This document shows, one piece after another, positions 35,937 to 47,510 of a stretch of 64,000 nucleotides of DNA. The notes below the pieces were generated by a model. The model worked only from the letters and a program-made list of their open reading frames with translations, searched no databases and had not been told where the DNA came from. The DNA is from Aquibacillus halophilus (GTDB lineage: Bacteria > Bacillota > Bacilli > Bacillales > Amphibacillaceae). The DNA lies in NCBI RefSeq assembly GCF_009649745.1, contig NZ_WJNG01000011.1, positions 162,091 to 226,090 on the forward strand, given 5' to 3'. Each line of letters starts with the position of its first letter. The first letter of the stretch is position 1. Made by a program: the position numbers and the translations under genes.

Positions 35937-36343
35937 TTGTTAAGTAACAATTTACCAGGGTCAGAATTTTCACACAATAAACTTGTAAGATAATCTAACA
36001 AGGTTTAAAACCTTGCCATATCAGTGAATTCGTTTACATTGGCATAGCATTAAGGCTTAACCCTGCTTTCTATTTTTTTGAAAAAATTTGAGTTTAGATT
36101 GACCAATGCTCACTTTTTAAAACTCAATTGAATAAACATTTTAATCACCTTTAGTATATTAATTAATCAATATCTACACTTATTAACCGGTAGCCTTATT
36201 ATTCTTCTAGTCTTTTTACTGAATTTTTGTTAATCTTTAAGGTGGAAGAAACAAACCTATAAATGTTCTCTTAATAAGATGGAAGTCTTGATTTAATTTG
36301 TCTATAAAGGAATTAATTTTTATTAAAGGATAGGTGTATATCT
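35937..36343. other. Divergent gap between amt and NDH-2
   Basis: About 400 AT-rich bases with no gene. The left end holds the amt promoter candidate; the right end holds the ribosome binding site for the NDH-2 gene (AGGATAGGTG). No RNA gene or repeat was recognised. Confidence 0.5.
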
Positions 36344-37405
36344 ATGAGAAAAATAGTCATTTTAGGTGGCGGCTACGGTGGCATGAAAGTACTACAAACG
36401 TTAATGGAAACTGGGATATCCGGCAGCATACACGTTACTTTGATTGATAGAAACCCCTACCACTCACTAAAAACAGAGTTTTATACACTTGCGGCTGGTA
36501 CCTCAGCTGATAAGGAAGTAAGGGTCGCCTTCCCCACACATGATCAAGTAGATATGGTCTATGGGGAAATTGCAAAGATTGATACAGAAAGCCAACAAAT
36601 TTCCTTCCATGATCGAAGTGAATCAGTTCCTTATGATTACTTAGTTATTGGTTTAGGTTGTGAAGATAACTATCATGGTATATCAGGCGCGGAGGAATAC
36701 ACGCAAAGTGTTCAAACAATTTCTAAGGCTAGACATGCTGGATTAGCCGTCGGAGACGCAGGAGCATATGGAAAGGTTTCTGTCGTTGGAGCCGGGCTAA
36801 GTGGCATCGAGGTTGCCTCTGAGATAAGAGAAAGTAGACCGGACCTTAACATTCGTTTACTTGATCGTGGCGCATCCGTTTTAAGTGCTTTTGATTCAAA
36901 AGTCCAAGAGTATGTAGAAGAGTGGTTTAGAAAAAACGATGTTGAAGTATTGCACCATGCTAATGTGGAATATGTCGAGAAAGATGGCGTATGCAATAAT
37001 GGTGTCTGCTTCGTTAATGACGTAACGATATGGACAGCCGGAGTTCGACCAAATCATTTAATTGCTGATCTTCCGTTTGAGAAAGATGCCCACGGTAAAG
37101 TTATCTTAAATGACTTTTGCCAAGTACCATCACATACCAATATATATGTGGTCGGGGATTGTGCATCATCTAACTACTCACCAAATGCCCAATTAGCAGG
37201 GAAACAAGGTGAACAGGTTGGTGATGTTTTGGTTGCTGTATTATATAATAGAGTCCTGCAAAAACCTGGACCTATAAAGTTAAAGGGACAGCTTGGTTCT
37301 TTAGGGAAATCAGATGGATTCGGCAATATGTATAAACAATCAGTTACTGGACTATTGCCCCGTTTAGCCAAGTCAGGGGTTCTTTGGTTAAATAGACGAC
37401 ACTAA
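36344..37405 (+). CDS. Type II NADH dehydrogenase (NDH-2, YutJ-like)
   Basis: A flavoprotein of 353 residues that passes electrons from NADH to quinone at the inner face of the membrane without pumping protons. FAD motif VILGGGYGGMKVLQTL (4-19), DRNPYHSLKTEFYTLAAG, second dinucleotide motif VVGAGLSGIEVASEIRE (about 148-164), VTIWTAGVRPNH and the FAD-closing YVVGDCASSNYSPNAQLAGK. The quinone-side C-terminus is short, as in YutJ. The start is ATG 36344. It is monocistronic, with a terminator. Confidence 0.9.
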   Translation: MRKIVILGGGYGGMKVLQTLMETGISGSIHVTLIDRNPYHSLKTEFYTLAAGTSADKEVRVAFPTHDQVDMVYGEIAKIDTESQQISFHDRSESVPYDYLVIGLGCEDNYHGISGAEEYTQSVQTISKARHAGLAVGDAGAYGKVSVVGAGLSGIEVASEIRESRPDLNIRLLDRGASVLSAFDSKVQEYVEEWFRKNDVEVLHHANVEYVEKDGVCNNGVCFVNDVTIWTAGVRPNHLIADLPFEKDAHGKVILNDFCQVPSHTNIYVVGDCASSNYSPNAQLAGKQGEQVGDVLVAVLYNRVLQKPGPIKLKGQLGSLGKSDGFGNMYKQSVTGLLPRLAKSGVLWLNRRH

Positions 37406-37432
37406 TTATAGGCTAACTAACATTACAGATGT

Positions 37433-37476
37433 AAAAGTGTTTAACAGGTTGAATAATCAACCTATTAAACACTTTT
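37433..37476 (+). terminator. Terminator of the NDH-2 gene
   Basis: Arms 37433-37452 and 37457-37476 pair with one mismatch (outer AAAAGTGTTTAA, inner GGTTGA), ending in TTTT. Confidence 0.88.
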
Positions 37477-37572
37477 GCAATTAAAATGATCGAATTAAAG
37501 TGACAAACTAATTGATTTTTCTTAACATAGTGAACAAATTAAGAGAAATCAACAACAGCAATGATACACTCC

Positions 37573-38211
37573 TTATTCCTTAATAACCAATCCTAATAGT
37601 TTAGAAAAGCCGATTGCTTGTTCTGGTGATACTTCACATCCCTCTATCTCTTCTAATGAAACAATTAATTGCTCAAAGCTGCAACTGCTTAAATCCATCC
37701 CTTTTAACGACGTATTAGAAAAATTCGTGTCATCTAGTTTACATCCTTCAAATTCCACCTTTTGAAAGTCACACTCATAAAAATCACTATTATTAAGAGA
37801 ACAATTTTCAAACTTCACCTGTTTTAACTTCGCAAACCCAAATGAAGATAAATCCCCATGGCAGTTGGTAAATATAACATTACCAAAAGTTGTCTCTGAT
37901 AAGTTACTACCTAGCATTTTACACTCTTTGAATTCCACTCTATGTATAATTCCACCACTGAAATCCACGTTAGATAAATCACAATGATCAAATATGACAT
38001 CAGTCAATTCGACATTTCTAAACAGCACCTCTTCAAAAATCACGTTTCTAAAAAAAACTTGATCAAATATTAGGCGATTAATGTCTTCTCCACCAATAGT
38101 ACAATCGCTAATTAAACAAGTACTTAAGGAAGGTTCCTCTTCAATTATGAAATCTTCTTTAGTCAAAGATGGCGGGATTTTAGGTTGTACGATTTTAAAT
38201 CTTTTGGCCAT
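37573..38211 (-). CDS. Pentapeptide-repeat protein (Qnr/McbG-like)
   Basis: A 212-residue protein made of about 30 tandem A(D/N)LXX-type pentapeptides, for example RNVIFEEVLFRNVELTDVIF, then HCDLSNVDFSG, KCKMLGSNLSE-like turns, NNSDFYECDFQKVEFEGCKL and DTNFSNTSLKGMDL. This folds as a right-handed four-sided helix that can mimic DNA. The size is close to Qnr proteins (about 218 residues), which shield gyrase from quinolones, but many such proteins have no known role. ATG 38211 has GGAAGAGAG upstream; the longer 38256 start is unlikely. Confidence 0.85.
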   Translation of the reverse strand: MAKRFKIVQPKIPPSLTKEDFIIEEEPSLSTCLISDCTIGGEDINRLIFDQVFFRNVIFEEVLFRNVELTDVIFDHCDLSNVDFSGGIIHRVEFKECKMLGSNLSETTFGNVIFTNCHGDLSSFGFAKLKQVKFENCSLNNSDFYECDFQKVEFEGCKLDDTNFSNTSLKGMDLSSCSFEQLIVSLEEIEGCEVSPEQAIGFSKLLGLVIKE

Positions 38212-38383
38212 AGTATTACACTCTCTTCCAATTATATAAAGTGATATAGGAAACATCTATTATTATACCAAACATCGAAGACACCCCCATATTGGGTAAC
38301 TTCAATAATCTCAAACACAGCATCCAAAAAAATAGTTGAAGTAATTATTTTTACGTTAATTAGCCATACTTAGAGTAGGATAA

Positions 38384-39682
<1,299 letters not shown>

Positions 39683-39699
39683 TTTTTAACTTTGACAGA

Positions 39700-40263
39700 A
39701 TATCCATAAACTGCGTCGTAACATTCTGACTTCCTTACGGTCTTTATGGGATGTGTGCTACCTCGCCGCTGCGGAAAAACACTCGCTTTCCGCGGGGAAC
39801 GCTTCAGCCTCCTCGCTCGTAAAGAACACTCACTGCGGGGTCTTCAGACTGTTCCTTTCCCACAGGAGTCTCGCATTTTCCCGCAACTTAAAGCAGCTTT
39901 CTGTTCAAATGAAATGAACTCCAAGAAACGTTTATTTCATGAAACATTATTACTCATTAATTAGAAAATTTCATTGCGAGGATCTTTCAATTATTTTTTA
40001 TAAGGCTTCGTGTAATTCAACCGCTAGTATAGTGTTTTATTTGATAACTACACTAGATGATAGTGATTGGAGCGGAGGGCAGTCGACTCCAGCGGGAAAA
40101 GCGACGGCTGAAAATCCCGGAGGAAGCGGTTTTCTTCCGAGGAAGTTGAAGCGTTGCCCGCGGAAAGCGACTGCCCGGAGCGCAAATCAACTAATAGCTA
40201 CACTACGTCGCATTTTATATCAACTGCGAATATTGAGAACAACAAAGATTACGAAATAGGGCT
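39700..40263. repeat. Dispersed non-coding repeat with inverted halves, copy 2
   Basis: The left half (39704-39900) matches 13036-13235 closely, including TTCCTTACGGTCTTTATGGG and CTCGTAAAGAACACTCACTG. The right half (40060-40263) is a related motif in the opposite orientation (GACTCC.GCGGGA, CCCGCGGAAAGCGACTGCCC) and ends with a CAACAAAGATTACGAAA-type tail like copy 1. The left terminal repeat of copy 1 is not visible here. Open frames crossing it (39746-39964, 39939-40259) have no ribosome binding site and are not genes. This fills nearly all the gap 39683-40379. Confidence 0.75.
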
Positions 40264-40379
40264 TTATTAATTAGATAAAACCAATTATAAGTTTTTTACA
40301 GAAATCTATCCATTGGTTTCATTACATAATAATAAGAAAAAAAACATCACTGAAATTAATCCGTGATGTTTTTATTTAA

Positions 40380-41543
40380 TTATTTTCCGGCTCTGTTCTT
40401 ATTATATACGTCGAATCCGACCGCAAGTAATAATACCATCCCCTTAATGGCCTGTTGCCAATCAATACCAATACCAATTAAGGACATACCGTTATTCATA
40501 ACACCCATAACAAGACCACCGATAATTGCACCAATAACTGTACCGACACCACCAGCCATTGACGCTCCTCCGATAAATACTGCAGCAATTGCATCTAATT
40601 CAAGCATGTTACCAGCTGCTGGTGTTGCAGAGTCTAAGCGGGATGCGAACATTAAACCAGCTAATGCTGCAATTACACCATTGTTAACAAATACCCAGAA
40701 TACTACACGCTTTGTTTTTATTCCAGATAAATCTGCCGCTTTCTTGTTTCCACCTGTTGCATAAATATGACGTCCCATTACTGTATTTTTCATAATAAAT
40801 GTATAGATGATTATTAATATAAATACAATCACAAGTACAATCGGAATACCTTTATTTAAGGCCAATTGATAAGCAAACCAGTTAATTACAAAGGTTAATA
40901 ATGCCAACTTTGTTATCGTGATCCACAAAGGAACAACTTCAAAGTTATACTTCAATTGTGTTTTGCGGTTTTTAAACTCCATATAGATTAAGACAAGTGA
41001 TAGAATTACAGATAAAATGATTGTAAGAATATGCAATCCATCAGAACCTAAATCTGGCAAAAATCCACTACTAAACATTCCAAACGATTCAGGAAAAGGT
41101 GCAAGTGATTGACCATCTAATAAATATAAAGTCAATCCTCGGAATATTAACATACCTGCCAAGGTTACAATAAAGGATGGAATCCCGACATAGGCAATCC
41201 AAAATCCTTGCCACACCCCGATTAAAGCACCAACAATAATAGATAAAACGATTGCCAATAATACGGGTACATTGTTGTTAATCATTAATACGCCAGCAAT
41301 TGCACCAACAAAAGCAACTACGGAACCAACTGATAAGTCAATATTTCCAGTAATAATGACCAAAACCATACCTACAGCTAATACTAAAATAAAACCATTT
41401 TGCAAGATTAAGTTGGTTAAATTTAAAGGTTTGAAAATAATACCCTCAGTTAAAATCCAAAATAATCCTGTAATTAACACGAGTGCAATAATCATTCCAT
41501 ATTGACGTATATTATTTCGAAATAAATTAATTACTGTTTGCAC
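40380..41543 (-). CDS. Sugar ABC importer permease (GguB/XylH type)
   Basis: A membrane subunit of 387 residues with about ten helices, of the ribose/xylose permease family. Motifs: [26 protein letters not shown] (in two parts) near 50-75, [18 protein letters not shown] (about 121-138), the coupling loop [20 protein letters not shown] and [18 protein letters not shown]. The length and a central insert (about 185-225) are typical of XylH/GguB, used for xylose, arabinose or galactose. GTG 41543 is preferred, with GGAGG eight bases upstream; the open frame extends to 41552 and overlaps the ATPase gene. Confidence 0.88.
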   Translation of the reverse strand: MQTVINLFRNNIRQYGMIIALVLITGLFWILTEGIIFKPLNLTNLILQNGFILVLAVGMVLVIITGNIDLSVGSVVAFVGAIAGVLMINNNVPVLLAIVLSIIVGALIGVWQGFWIAYVGIPSFIVTLAGMLIFRGLTLYLLDGQSLAPFPESFGMFSSGFLPDLGSDGLHILTIILSVILSLVLIYMEFKNRKTQLKYNFEVVPLWITITKLALLTFVINWFAYQLALNKGIPIVLVIVFILIIIYTFIMKNTVMGRHIYATGGNKKAADLSGIKTKRVVFWVFVNNGVIAALAGLMFASRLDSATPAAGNMLELDAIAAVFIGGASMAGGVGTVIGAIIGGLVMGVMNNGMSLIGIGIDWQQAIKGMVLLLAVGFDVYNKNRAGK

Positions 41544-43077
41544 GACTTGCACCTCCAGATCCGGTCATATAACGCATAACACTTTCTTGATCCGCTTCTC
41601 CGCGCTCAAGTTCACCAGTTATACGCCCTTCATTCATTACATAAATGCGGTCTGAGAGTCCAAGCACCTCAGGAAGCTCGGATGAAATTACCAATACAGC
41701 CAGCCCCTCAGCCGCTAATTCATTAATCTGCGAATAAATTTCAAACTTGGCTCCTACATCAATCCCACGTGTAGGTTCATCTAAAATTAAAATATCAGGT
41801 TCAGTAAAAATCCACTTACTTAATACAATTTTTTGTTGATTCCCACCACTTAAATTTCCTGCAAGTTGTGTTAGTGTTGGTGTTTTAATATTTAATTTTT
41901 CTCGTAAATATTGTGCCTCTGTAACTTCCTTGTTCTCATCAATAATAGAATTTTTCGATATTCTCTTAAGATTAGATAACGTAATATTCCTTTTTATATC
42001 ATCAATTAAATTTAATCCGTATGTTTTTCGGTCCTCTGAAACGTAAGCAAGCCCATTCGTGATTGCTTCACTTACTGTATCAGACTTAATTTCTTCACCA
42101 TTCTTGTATAGTGAACCAGTAATTTTTTTGCCATATGTCTTGCCAAAAATACTCATCGCTAGCTCAGTTCTCCCTGCACCCATAAGGCCGGCTAACCCTA
42201 CAATTTCGCCACGACGAATATGAATATTCACATTATCAATCACTTTACGATCACGTTGTTGAGGATGATAGACATTCCAATCCTTCACCTCAAAAATGGT
42301 CTCCCCAATATTAGAAACCCGTTTAGGAAAGCGACTTGTGAGCTCACGCCCAACCATTCCTTTAATAATTCGGTCCTCTGGCACCTTTTCACCTAAGGTT
42401 TCTATCGTTTCTATGGTTTGTCCATCTCGTAAAATAGTAATCGAATCTGAAATACTAGAAACTTCATTTAATTTATGAGAAATAAGAATAGAAGTAATTC
42501 CTTGTTTTTTAAGTTCATTTAGCAGCTTTAATAAATTTGCGCTATCTGTTTCATTTAACGCTGCTGTTGGCTCATCGAGAATTAATAATTTAACATTTTT
42601 TGATAAAGCTTTGGCAATCTCAACTAACTGTTGTTTACCAACACCAATATTCATTACAGCAGTTTCAGGTGAATCTTTTAAACCAACTTGTTCTAATAAT
42701 TTTTTTGATTGCGAAAACGTATCCTGCCAATTCATTATTTTCCTCGATTGTCTTTCATTACCCAGGAAAATATTTTCAGCTATTGATAAAAATGGACTTA
42801 GCGCCAACTCCTGGTGAATAATTACAATTCCTACATCTTCACTTTGGTTAATATCTTTAAAATGACATTCTTTACCCTCAAAATAAATACCACCATCATA
42901 GGTTCCGTTTGGATAGACACCACTTAATACTTTCATTAACGTGGATTTACCAGCACCGTTCTCACCAACTAGTGCATGGATTTCACCTTTTTTTACTTTT
43001 AAATTCACATTATCCAACGCTTTAACACCAGGGAATGTTTTCGTTATATTACGCATTTCTAAAATGAAATCTGACAT
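41527..43077 (-). CDS. Sugar ABC importer ATPase (two fused domains, GguA/XylG type)
   Basis: A 516-residue protein with two ATPase modules. The first has Walker [13 protein letters not shown] (about 37-48), signature [18 protein letters not shown] and Walker [14 protein letters not shown]. The second has a degenerate Walker A ([10 protein letters not shown]), signature [14 protein letters not shown] and [15 protein letters not shown]. This pattern is typical of RbsA/XylG/MglA ATPases for monosaccharides. The start is ATG 43077 with GGTGAGG upstream. The permease gene overlaps its 3' end. Confidence 0.92.
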   Translation of the reverse strand: MSDFILEMRNITKTFPGVKALDNVNLKVKKGEIHALVGENGAGKSTLMKVLSGVYPNGTYDGGIYFEGKECHFKDINQSEDVGIVIIHQELALSPFLSIAENIFLGNERQSRKIMNWQDTFSQSKKLLEQVGLKDSPETAVMNIGVGKQQLVEIAKALSKNVKLLILDEPTAALNETDSANLLKLLNELKKQGITSILISHKLNEVSSISDSITILRDGQTIETIETLGEKVPEDRIIKGMVGRELTSRFPKRVSNIGETIFEVKDWNVYHPQQRDRKVIDNVNIHIRRGEIVGLAGLMGAGRTELAMSIFGKTYGKKITGSLYKNGEEIKSDTVSEAITNGLAYVSEDRKTYGLNLIDDIKRNITLSNLKRISKNSIIDENKEVTEAQYLREKLNIKTPTLTQLAGNLSGGNQQKIVLSKWIFTEPDILILDEPTRGIDVGAKFEIYSQINELAAEGLAVLVISSELPEVLGLSDRIYVMNEGRITGELERGEADQESVMRYMTGSGGASRANSN

Positions 43078-43111
43078 ACCCTCACCACCTTCTAATGAAA
43101 TAACGAATGAA

Positions 43112-43148
43112 ATGATTTAGTGGTGATTAAATACCACCACTAAATCAT
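43112..43148 (-). other. Intra-operon hairpin between sugar-binding protein and ATPase genes
   Basis: A perfect 14-bp stem (43112-43125 with 43135-43148), core TTTAGTGGTG, with a 9-base loop, starts 7 bases after the binding-protein stop. There is no T-run on the exit side, so it probably protects the upstream mRNA and favours high binding-protein levels. Confidence 0.65.
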
Positions 43149-43154
43149 GATTAA

Positions 43155-44264
43155 TTATTCTAGTTCTGATGCATCATAATAACCTGCATCTATTACAACC
43201 TCTTGGTAATTATCGACATCAACTGAAACTGGTTCTACTAGATAAGAAGGAACAACTTCTATACCATTGTCATAGGTTTCTGTATTATTAACCTCTGCTT
43301 CTTCACCAGCTAAGATTGCATCAATCATGTTAACCACTACAGCAGCTAGATCACGAGTATCTTTGAAAACTGTTTGTGTTTGTTCTCCTGCAATAATTGA
43401 TTTGATTGAAGCTAACTCTGCATCTTGACCAGTAATAACAGGCATTGCTAGATCACCAGTACCATAACCTACACCTTTTAAGGCTTGAATTACACCACGA
43501 CTAATGCCATCATATGGAGACAATACTGCATCTACAGTTTCGCCACCTGAGTACGCCTTACTAAGAATGTTTTCCATACGTGATTTTGCTAAGTTTCCAT
43601 CCCAACGCATTGTTGCACCTTGTTCAAAATCTGTTTGCTCACTTTGAACAACTAATTTACCACTGTCAATATATGGCTGTAATATTGACATTGCACCATC
43701 CCAGAAGAAATATGCATTATTGTCATCCGGTGAACCCGCGAATAATTCAATGTTAAATGGTCCTTCTTCTTCTGCAAGGTTTAACGCCTCTTCAATGTAT
43801 GTCGCTTGCAATACTCCTACTTGGAAGTTATCAAATGTAGCATAATAACTAACATTCGGTGTTTCCATAATCAAACGATCATAAGCAATTACTTCAATCT
43901 CTTGCTCAGCTGCTTTTTCTAATACATTTGATAATGCTGTACCATCGATTGATGCAACAACAAGTACATCTGCACCTTTTACAATCATATTTTCAATTTG
44001 CTCAATTTGCTTATCAACATCGTCCTCAGCATATTGCAAATCAGTTTCATAACCAAGTTCTTCTAATTGCTTAACCATATTGTCTCCATCATCTACCCAT
44101 CTTGCAGAAGACTTTGTTGGCATTGCAATACCAATTAAAGCATCGTTTGACTCTACTGCTCCACCATCATCAGAACCTCCGGAAGCGCTATCATCACCGC
44201 CGCAAGCTGCTAAAACTAACATAAAACTAAATAATAGTGCAAGTAATCCTAATTTCTTTATCAT
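43155..44264 (-). CDS. Sugar-binding lipoprotein of the importer (ChvE/XylF type)
   Basis: An extracellular binding protein of 369 residues. It has a signal peptide with lipobox LVLAAC, a Gly/Ser/Asp linker, then Peripla_BP_4: [20 protein letters not shown] (about 41-60), [52 protein letters not shown] and [15 protein letters not shown]. The sequence is closest to ChvE/XylF-like receptors for aldopentoses and galactose. ATG 44264 has AAAGGGG seven bases upstream; an earlier start at 44315 would hide the signal peptide. Confidence 0.88.
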   Translation of the reverse strand: MIKKLGLLALLFSFMLVLAACGGDDSASGGSDDGGAVESNDALIGIAMPTKSSARWVDDGDNMVKQLEELGYETDLQYAEDDVDKQIEQIENMIVKGADVLVVASIDGTALSNVLEKAAEQEIEVIAYDRLIMETPNVSYYATFDNFQVGVLQATYIEEALNLAEEEGPFNIELFAGSPDDNNAYFFWDGAMSILQPYIDSGKLVVQSEQTDFEQGATMRWDGNLAKSRMENILSKAYSGGETVDAVLSPYDGISRGVIQALKGVGYGTGDLAMPVITGQDAELASIKSIIAGEQTQTVFKDTRDLAAVVVNMIDAILAGEEAEVNNTETYDNGIEVVPSYLVEPVSVDVDNYQEVVIDAGYYDASELE

Positions 44265-44322
44265 ATTGAAACCCCTTTCATTTCTATTAATTTCTTTCTG
44301 TATATAGAATAGCACCGAACTA

Positions 44323-44340
44323 AATGTAAGGCTTTACATT
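44323..44340. promoter_or_regulatory. Palindromic operator, cre-like, upstream of the sugar-binding protein
   Basis: AATGTAAGGCTTTACATT is an almost perfect 18-bp palindrome, 59 bases upstream of the gene. It resembles a CcpA cre site (TGTAA..TTACA) but has GC instead of CG at the centre, so it could also be a site for another sugar regulator. Confidence 0.5.
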
Positions 44341-44430
44341 AATTTAAACTGTTTTTATAAAATTTTAATCTAATTGTAATAATTTTCTCATCTTTCAAAA
44401 AAGGAGAGCGGCATTGGCCACTTCTTCATA

Positions 44431-44474
44431 AATAGAAGCACTTTCCATTTATTCATGGAAAGTGCTTCTATTTT
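44431..44474 (-). terminator. Terminator of the sensor operon
   Basis: A perfect stem TAGAAGCACTTTCCAT (44433-44448) with ATGGAAAGTGCTTCTA (44455-44470), flanked by AA/TT, lies just after the regulator stop at 44478. It separates sensor genes from transport genes. Confidence 0.85.
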
Positions 44475-44477
44475 AAT

Positions 44478-45671
44478 TTAGCCTTTAAATTGTTTTGGAG
44501 ATACACCTACGTTTTTCCTGAATGTCGTACTAAAGTAATGCTGAGATTCATAACCTACTTCTTCCGCAATGTCTCGAATGGTCATGTCTGTAGTCTTTAG
44601 TAAATCCGTTGCTTTGTTTAAGCGCAGCTGTGTTAATAGACCTACATACGAAATTCCTAACTCCTGTTTTATGATACGACTCAAGTAAACAGTTGAGACA
44701 TGTAATTCTTCTGCAACCCTTTCTAGTGTGAGCGAAGAGTCCTGATATTGTTGCTGTATATAGTTTTGAGCTTGTTTAACAATTGGTGATACTCGTATTT
44801 GCTTCTCTATTTGATCTATACATAGTTTATAGACATTGGGCAAATTTGTTAGATCCTCTTCTTTCACTTCTTCTAGATGCCAATAGACCGTGATTTTTAA
44901 ATATTGCTGTACTGCAACTTTTATCTTTGTGGTTTGCTCATTTGTCATTCGTTCCCATGAACAGACATTAAGAAAATGGGATTGATCTCTGAATACAGTA
45001 ACCATTTTTGACCCTACGATTTCTTCTACAATATTTTCAATTGCAAATAAAAATATCTGTCGATCATTCTCTTGCAAAATTGTTTGGTTTTGATGGTACT
45101 CAGGCCATCTAATTACCATGTATTGCACAGGCACAACTGGGGGTAAACTTAAAAAATGTAATTGTTCTATGATTTCATTACTATTTAATTGTCCTGCTAT
45201 CCAATCCTGAAAGAAACGTTCTTTTAGTTTTGTATGATTTTTTTTAATTTGGTTAGTGGCTTGCTTAAAGTACTCTTCCTGATTCACTTCTAAATCTAGC
45301 TGTTGTTTTAAGTTCAACAAAAGGTTTTGTAGTTTTTCTGAACTCACTGGTTTTAATAAATAGTCCTCAACCTGCAATCGAATGGCTTCCTGCGCATAAT
45401 GAAATTCATCATAACCAGATATGACAACCATTTTACATTGTGGTAAATCTTTTCTTAATCGCTTCATTGCAGTTATACCATTCAAAATTGGCATATTTAA
45501 ATCAATTAATAGAATATCTATTTGATACTTAATTGCTAGTTCAACTGCTTCTTCCCCGTCTTCTGCTTCCCCCACTACTTCCATTCCATATTCTTCCCAA
45601 TCAATAGAAGAACGGATACCGTCGCGTATAATAAACTCATCATCTGCAATTAATACCTTCCACATACGCAT
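44478..45671 (-). CDS. Response regulator, YesN type (receiver plus AraC DNA-binding domain)
   Basis: A 397-residue protein. Receiver domain 1-120 with VLIADDE (acid pocket), phosphorylated Asp57 in LLIDLNMP, VISGYDEF and KPVSSEKL. The middle region (about 135-290) is a helical linker. The C-terminus (about 300-397) has two helix-turn-helix motifs of AraC type: SLTLERVAEELHVSTVYLSR and MTIRDIAEEVGYESQHYFST, ending KNVGVSPKQFK. The start ATG overlaps the kinase stop (TAATG). It probably activates the downstream sugar importer on phosphorylation. Confidence 0.92.
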   Translation of the reverse strand: MRMWKVLIADDEFIIRDGIRSSIDWEEYGMEVVGEAEDGEEAVELAIKYQIDILLIDLNMPILNGITAMKRLRKDLPQCKMVVISGYDEFHYAQEAIRLQVEDYLLKPVSSEKLQNLLLNLKQQLDLEVNQEEYFKQATNQIKKNHTKLKERFFQDWIAGQLNSNEIIEQLHFLSLPPVVPVQYMVIRWPEYHQNQTILQENDRQIFLFAIENIVEEIVGSKMVTVFRDQSHFLNVCSWERMTNEQTTKIKVAVQQYLKITVYWHLEEVKEEDLTNLPNVYKLCIDQIEKQIRVSPIVKQAQNYIQQQYQDSSLTLERVAEELHVSTVYLSRIIKQELGISYVGLLTQLRLNKATDLLKTTDMTIRDIAEEVGYESQHYFSTTFRKNVGVSPKQFKG

Positions 45672-47494
45672 TATGCTTTATCCCCCTTTACCATGCTATC
45701 ATCTATCAGAATTGGCAATAATACCTCAACTGTTGTGCCGACGTGTTTTTTGCTGTTAATATACAAACCAAAACCTTCTCCAAACGCTAGCAAAATACGT
45801 GCCTGAACATTTAACATCCCATAGCCTTTTTTATCTCTCGTTTCTCCTTGGTTTTCTGTTCTAGTAATTGCTTCTTTTAGGGCTTGTCTCATCTCTTGAA
45901 GCTCCAATTCTGATATCCCAACACCATCATCTTGAATAATAATTGATAACTTGCCTTCTTTTTCTTGCGTTGTCACAACGATATGACCATTACCTCTTCG
46001 TTCTTTAATGCCATGATAGATTGCATTTTCAACGATTGGTTGTAAAAGGAATTTTAAAACATGTAAGGAACGAATACCTTCATCAATATCAATTTGGTAA
46101 TTTAACTTTTCCCGATATCTAGTCTTTTGGATCAATAGATAACTTTCAATATGTTCTATCTCCTCAGATAAAGTAATTATATCTCTGCCTTGACTTAGAC
46201 CTATTCTAAATAATTTTGCTAGAGTTTCTACTACCTCTGCAACATCATTTGCTTTTTGTTTCCTAGCCATCCACTGAATCGTATCGAGAGTATTGTATAA
46301 AAAGTGTGGATTTATATTTGCCTGTAAACTTCTAAACTCCGCTTCTCGTTTTTGCCTTTCATGTCGTTCTGTTAATTGAAGTAATTGATTTATTTGCTTC
46401 AGCATTTTGTTAAAGCTACGTCCAAGCAACCCAATTTCATCATCACGTTTTTCCTTGTAGCGAACTTCAAGATTTCCCTCTTCAGCTTTACGCATAAAGA
46501 TCATTAATTGCGAAATTGGTTTAGATATTGATGATGATAAAACATACGATACAGGAATTCCAAATAACATTAAAATAAAGACAAAGACAACTATATAGAA
46601 CTGAATTTCCCGCATTTCAAATATTGTTTCTTCTGCAGGGAACACACCTATCGTTGTCCAATTTGCAAAGGGAGATTGCTGAAAGATAAATTGTAGCTTT
46701 TGTGAATTAATTTCCTTTGAAAAAGTGCCAGAGTTCCTTCCTGCTATCCATTCACTAGGAATTGTATCAACTAAGGGGTCATCTGGCTGATAAATATTTT
46801 GATTTTGATCATCAACCACCATTAAATACCCGGTTTTACCCAAACGAACATCAACTAACGTTTCAGCTATAACTCTTAGTTTTAAATCTATTAAAATAAC
46901 ACCTTGAACTTCCTGTGTGTAAGGATCGATAACTGAACGCACCACCGAGACTACCTCATCGTTTTTATAGTTTACCAATGATGATATACTTCGATCTTCA
47001 GGTTGTCCTATTATTTTGAAAATTCCGTCATTTTCAATTGCTTCTTGATACCAAGATTCTTCTGTTAAATCCTGTGCTGAAGGAACATGAAATTCATTAC
47101 TTACATAGTTTCCTTCGCTATTAACAACCAATAGTCCCGCAACTTCTGGAGATAAGGTCGTAAAATTACGAAGATAGCGTTGGACTTCATATTCATTATC
47201 TGTTTCCATACTTTGATCTTCTTGATCAAAAAATTCCTGCACCTCTTCATTATAGGAAATATAATAGGTGATACTTTGCATATTATTCATATAAAATTCA
47301 AAGGTTTCGTTCACTTTACTTATCAACTGCAATGTATTCTCATTTACTTGTTCTTCTAGTACACGTTCTACTGCCCAATTAATTAAAAGTCCTAGACAAA
47401 TAATTGGAATAATACTAATAATCAAGAAGTGAGAGATTAACTTATATCGAATGGGTAAATTATTTATTTGTATCCAACGCTTCAATAAGATCAA
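45671..47494 (-). CDS. Sensor histidine kinase, YesM type
   Basis: A 607-residue membrane kinase. Helix 1 is at about 18-40 (LISHFLIISIIPIICLGLLI). An extracellular dCache-like domain (about 42-285) with YQEAIENDG-type and GYLMVVDDQNQNIYQPDD stretches follows, then helix 2 (about 290-312), HAMP (SSSISKPISQLMIFM...) and His_kinase with NPHFLYNTLDTIQWMARKQK (phospho-His), and HATPase_c with QPIVENAIYHGIKER (N box) and IIQDDGVGIS (G box). The start is TTG 47494; the ribosome binding site is weak. It is flanked by a sugar-binding protein upstream and its regulator downstream. Confidence 0.92.
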   Translation of the reverse strand: MILLKRWIQINNLPIRYKLISHFLIISIIPIICLGLLINWAVERVLEEQVNENTLQLISKVNETFEFYMNNMQSITYYISYNEEVQEFFDQEDQSMETDNEYEVQRYLRNFTTLSPEVAGLLVVNSEGNYVSNEFHVPSAQDLTEESWYQEAIENDGIFKIIGQPEDRSISSLVNYKNDEVVSVVRSVIDPYTQEVQGVILIDLKLRVIAETLVDVRLGKTGYLMVVDDQNQNIYQPDDPLVDTIPSEWIAGRNSGTFSKEINSQKLQFIFQQSPFANWTTIGVFPAEETIFEMREIQFYIVVFVFILMLFGIPVSYVLSSSISKPISQLMIFMRKAEEGNLEVRYKEKRDDEIGLLGRSFNKMLKQINQLLQLTERHERQKREAEFRSLQANINPHFLYNTLDTIQWMARKQKANDVAEVVETLAKLFRIGLSQGRDIITLSEEIEHIESYLLIQKTRYREKLNYQIDIDEGIRSLHVLKFLLQPIVENAIYHGIKERRGNGHIVVTTQEKEGKLSIIIQDDGVGISELELQEMRQALKEAITRTENQGETRDKKGYGMLNVQARILLAFGEGFGLYINSKKHVGTTVEVLLPILIDDSMVKGDKA

Positions 47495-47510
47495 TCCATT
47501 CTAGAGAGGT

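Noticed and set aside
39746..40259. Open reading frames (72 and 106 codons) inside the second dispersed repeat
   Set aside because: No ribosome binding site, no family resemblance, and they run through a non-coding repeat whose other copy does not keep the frames.
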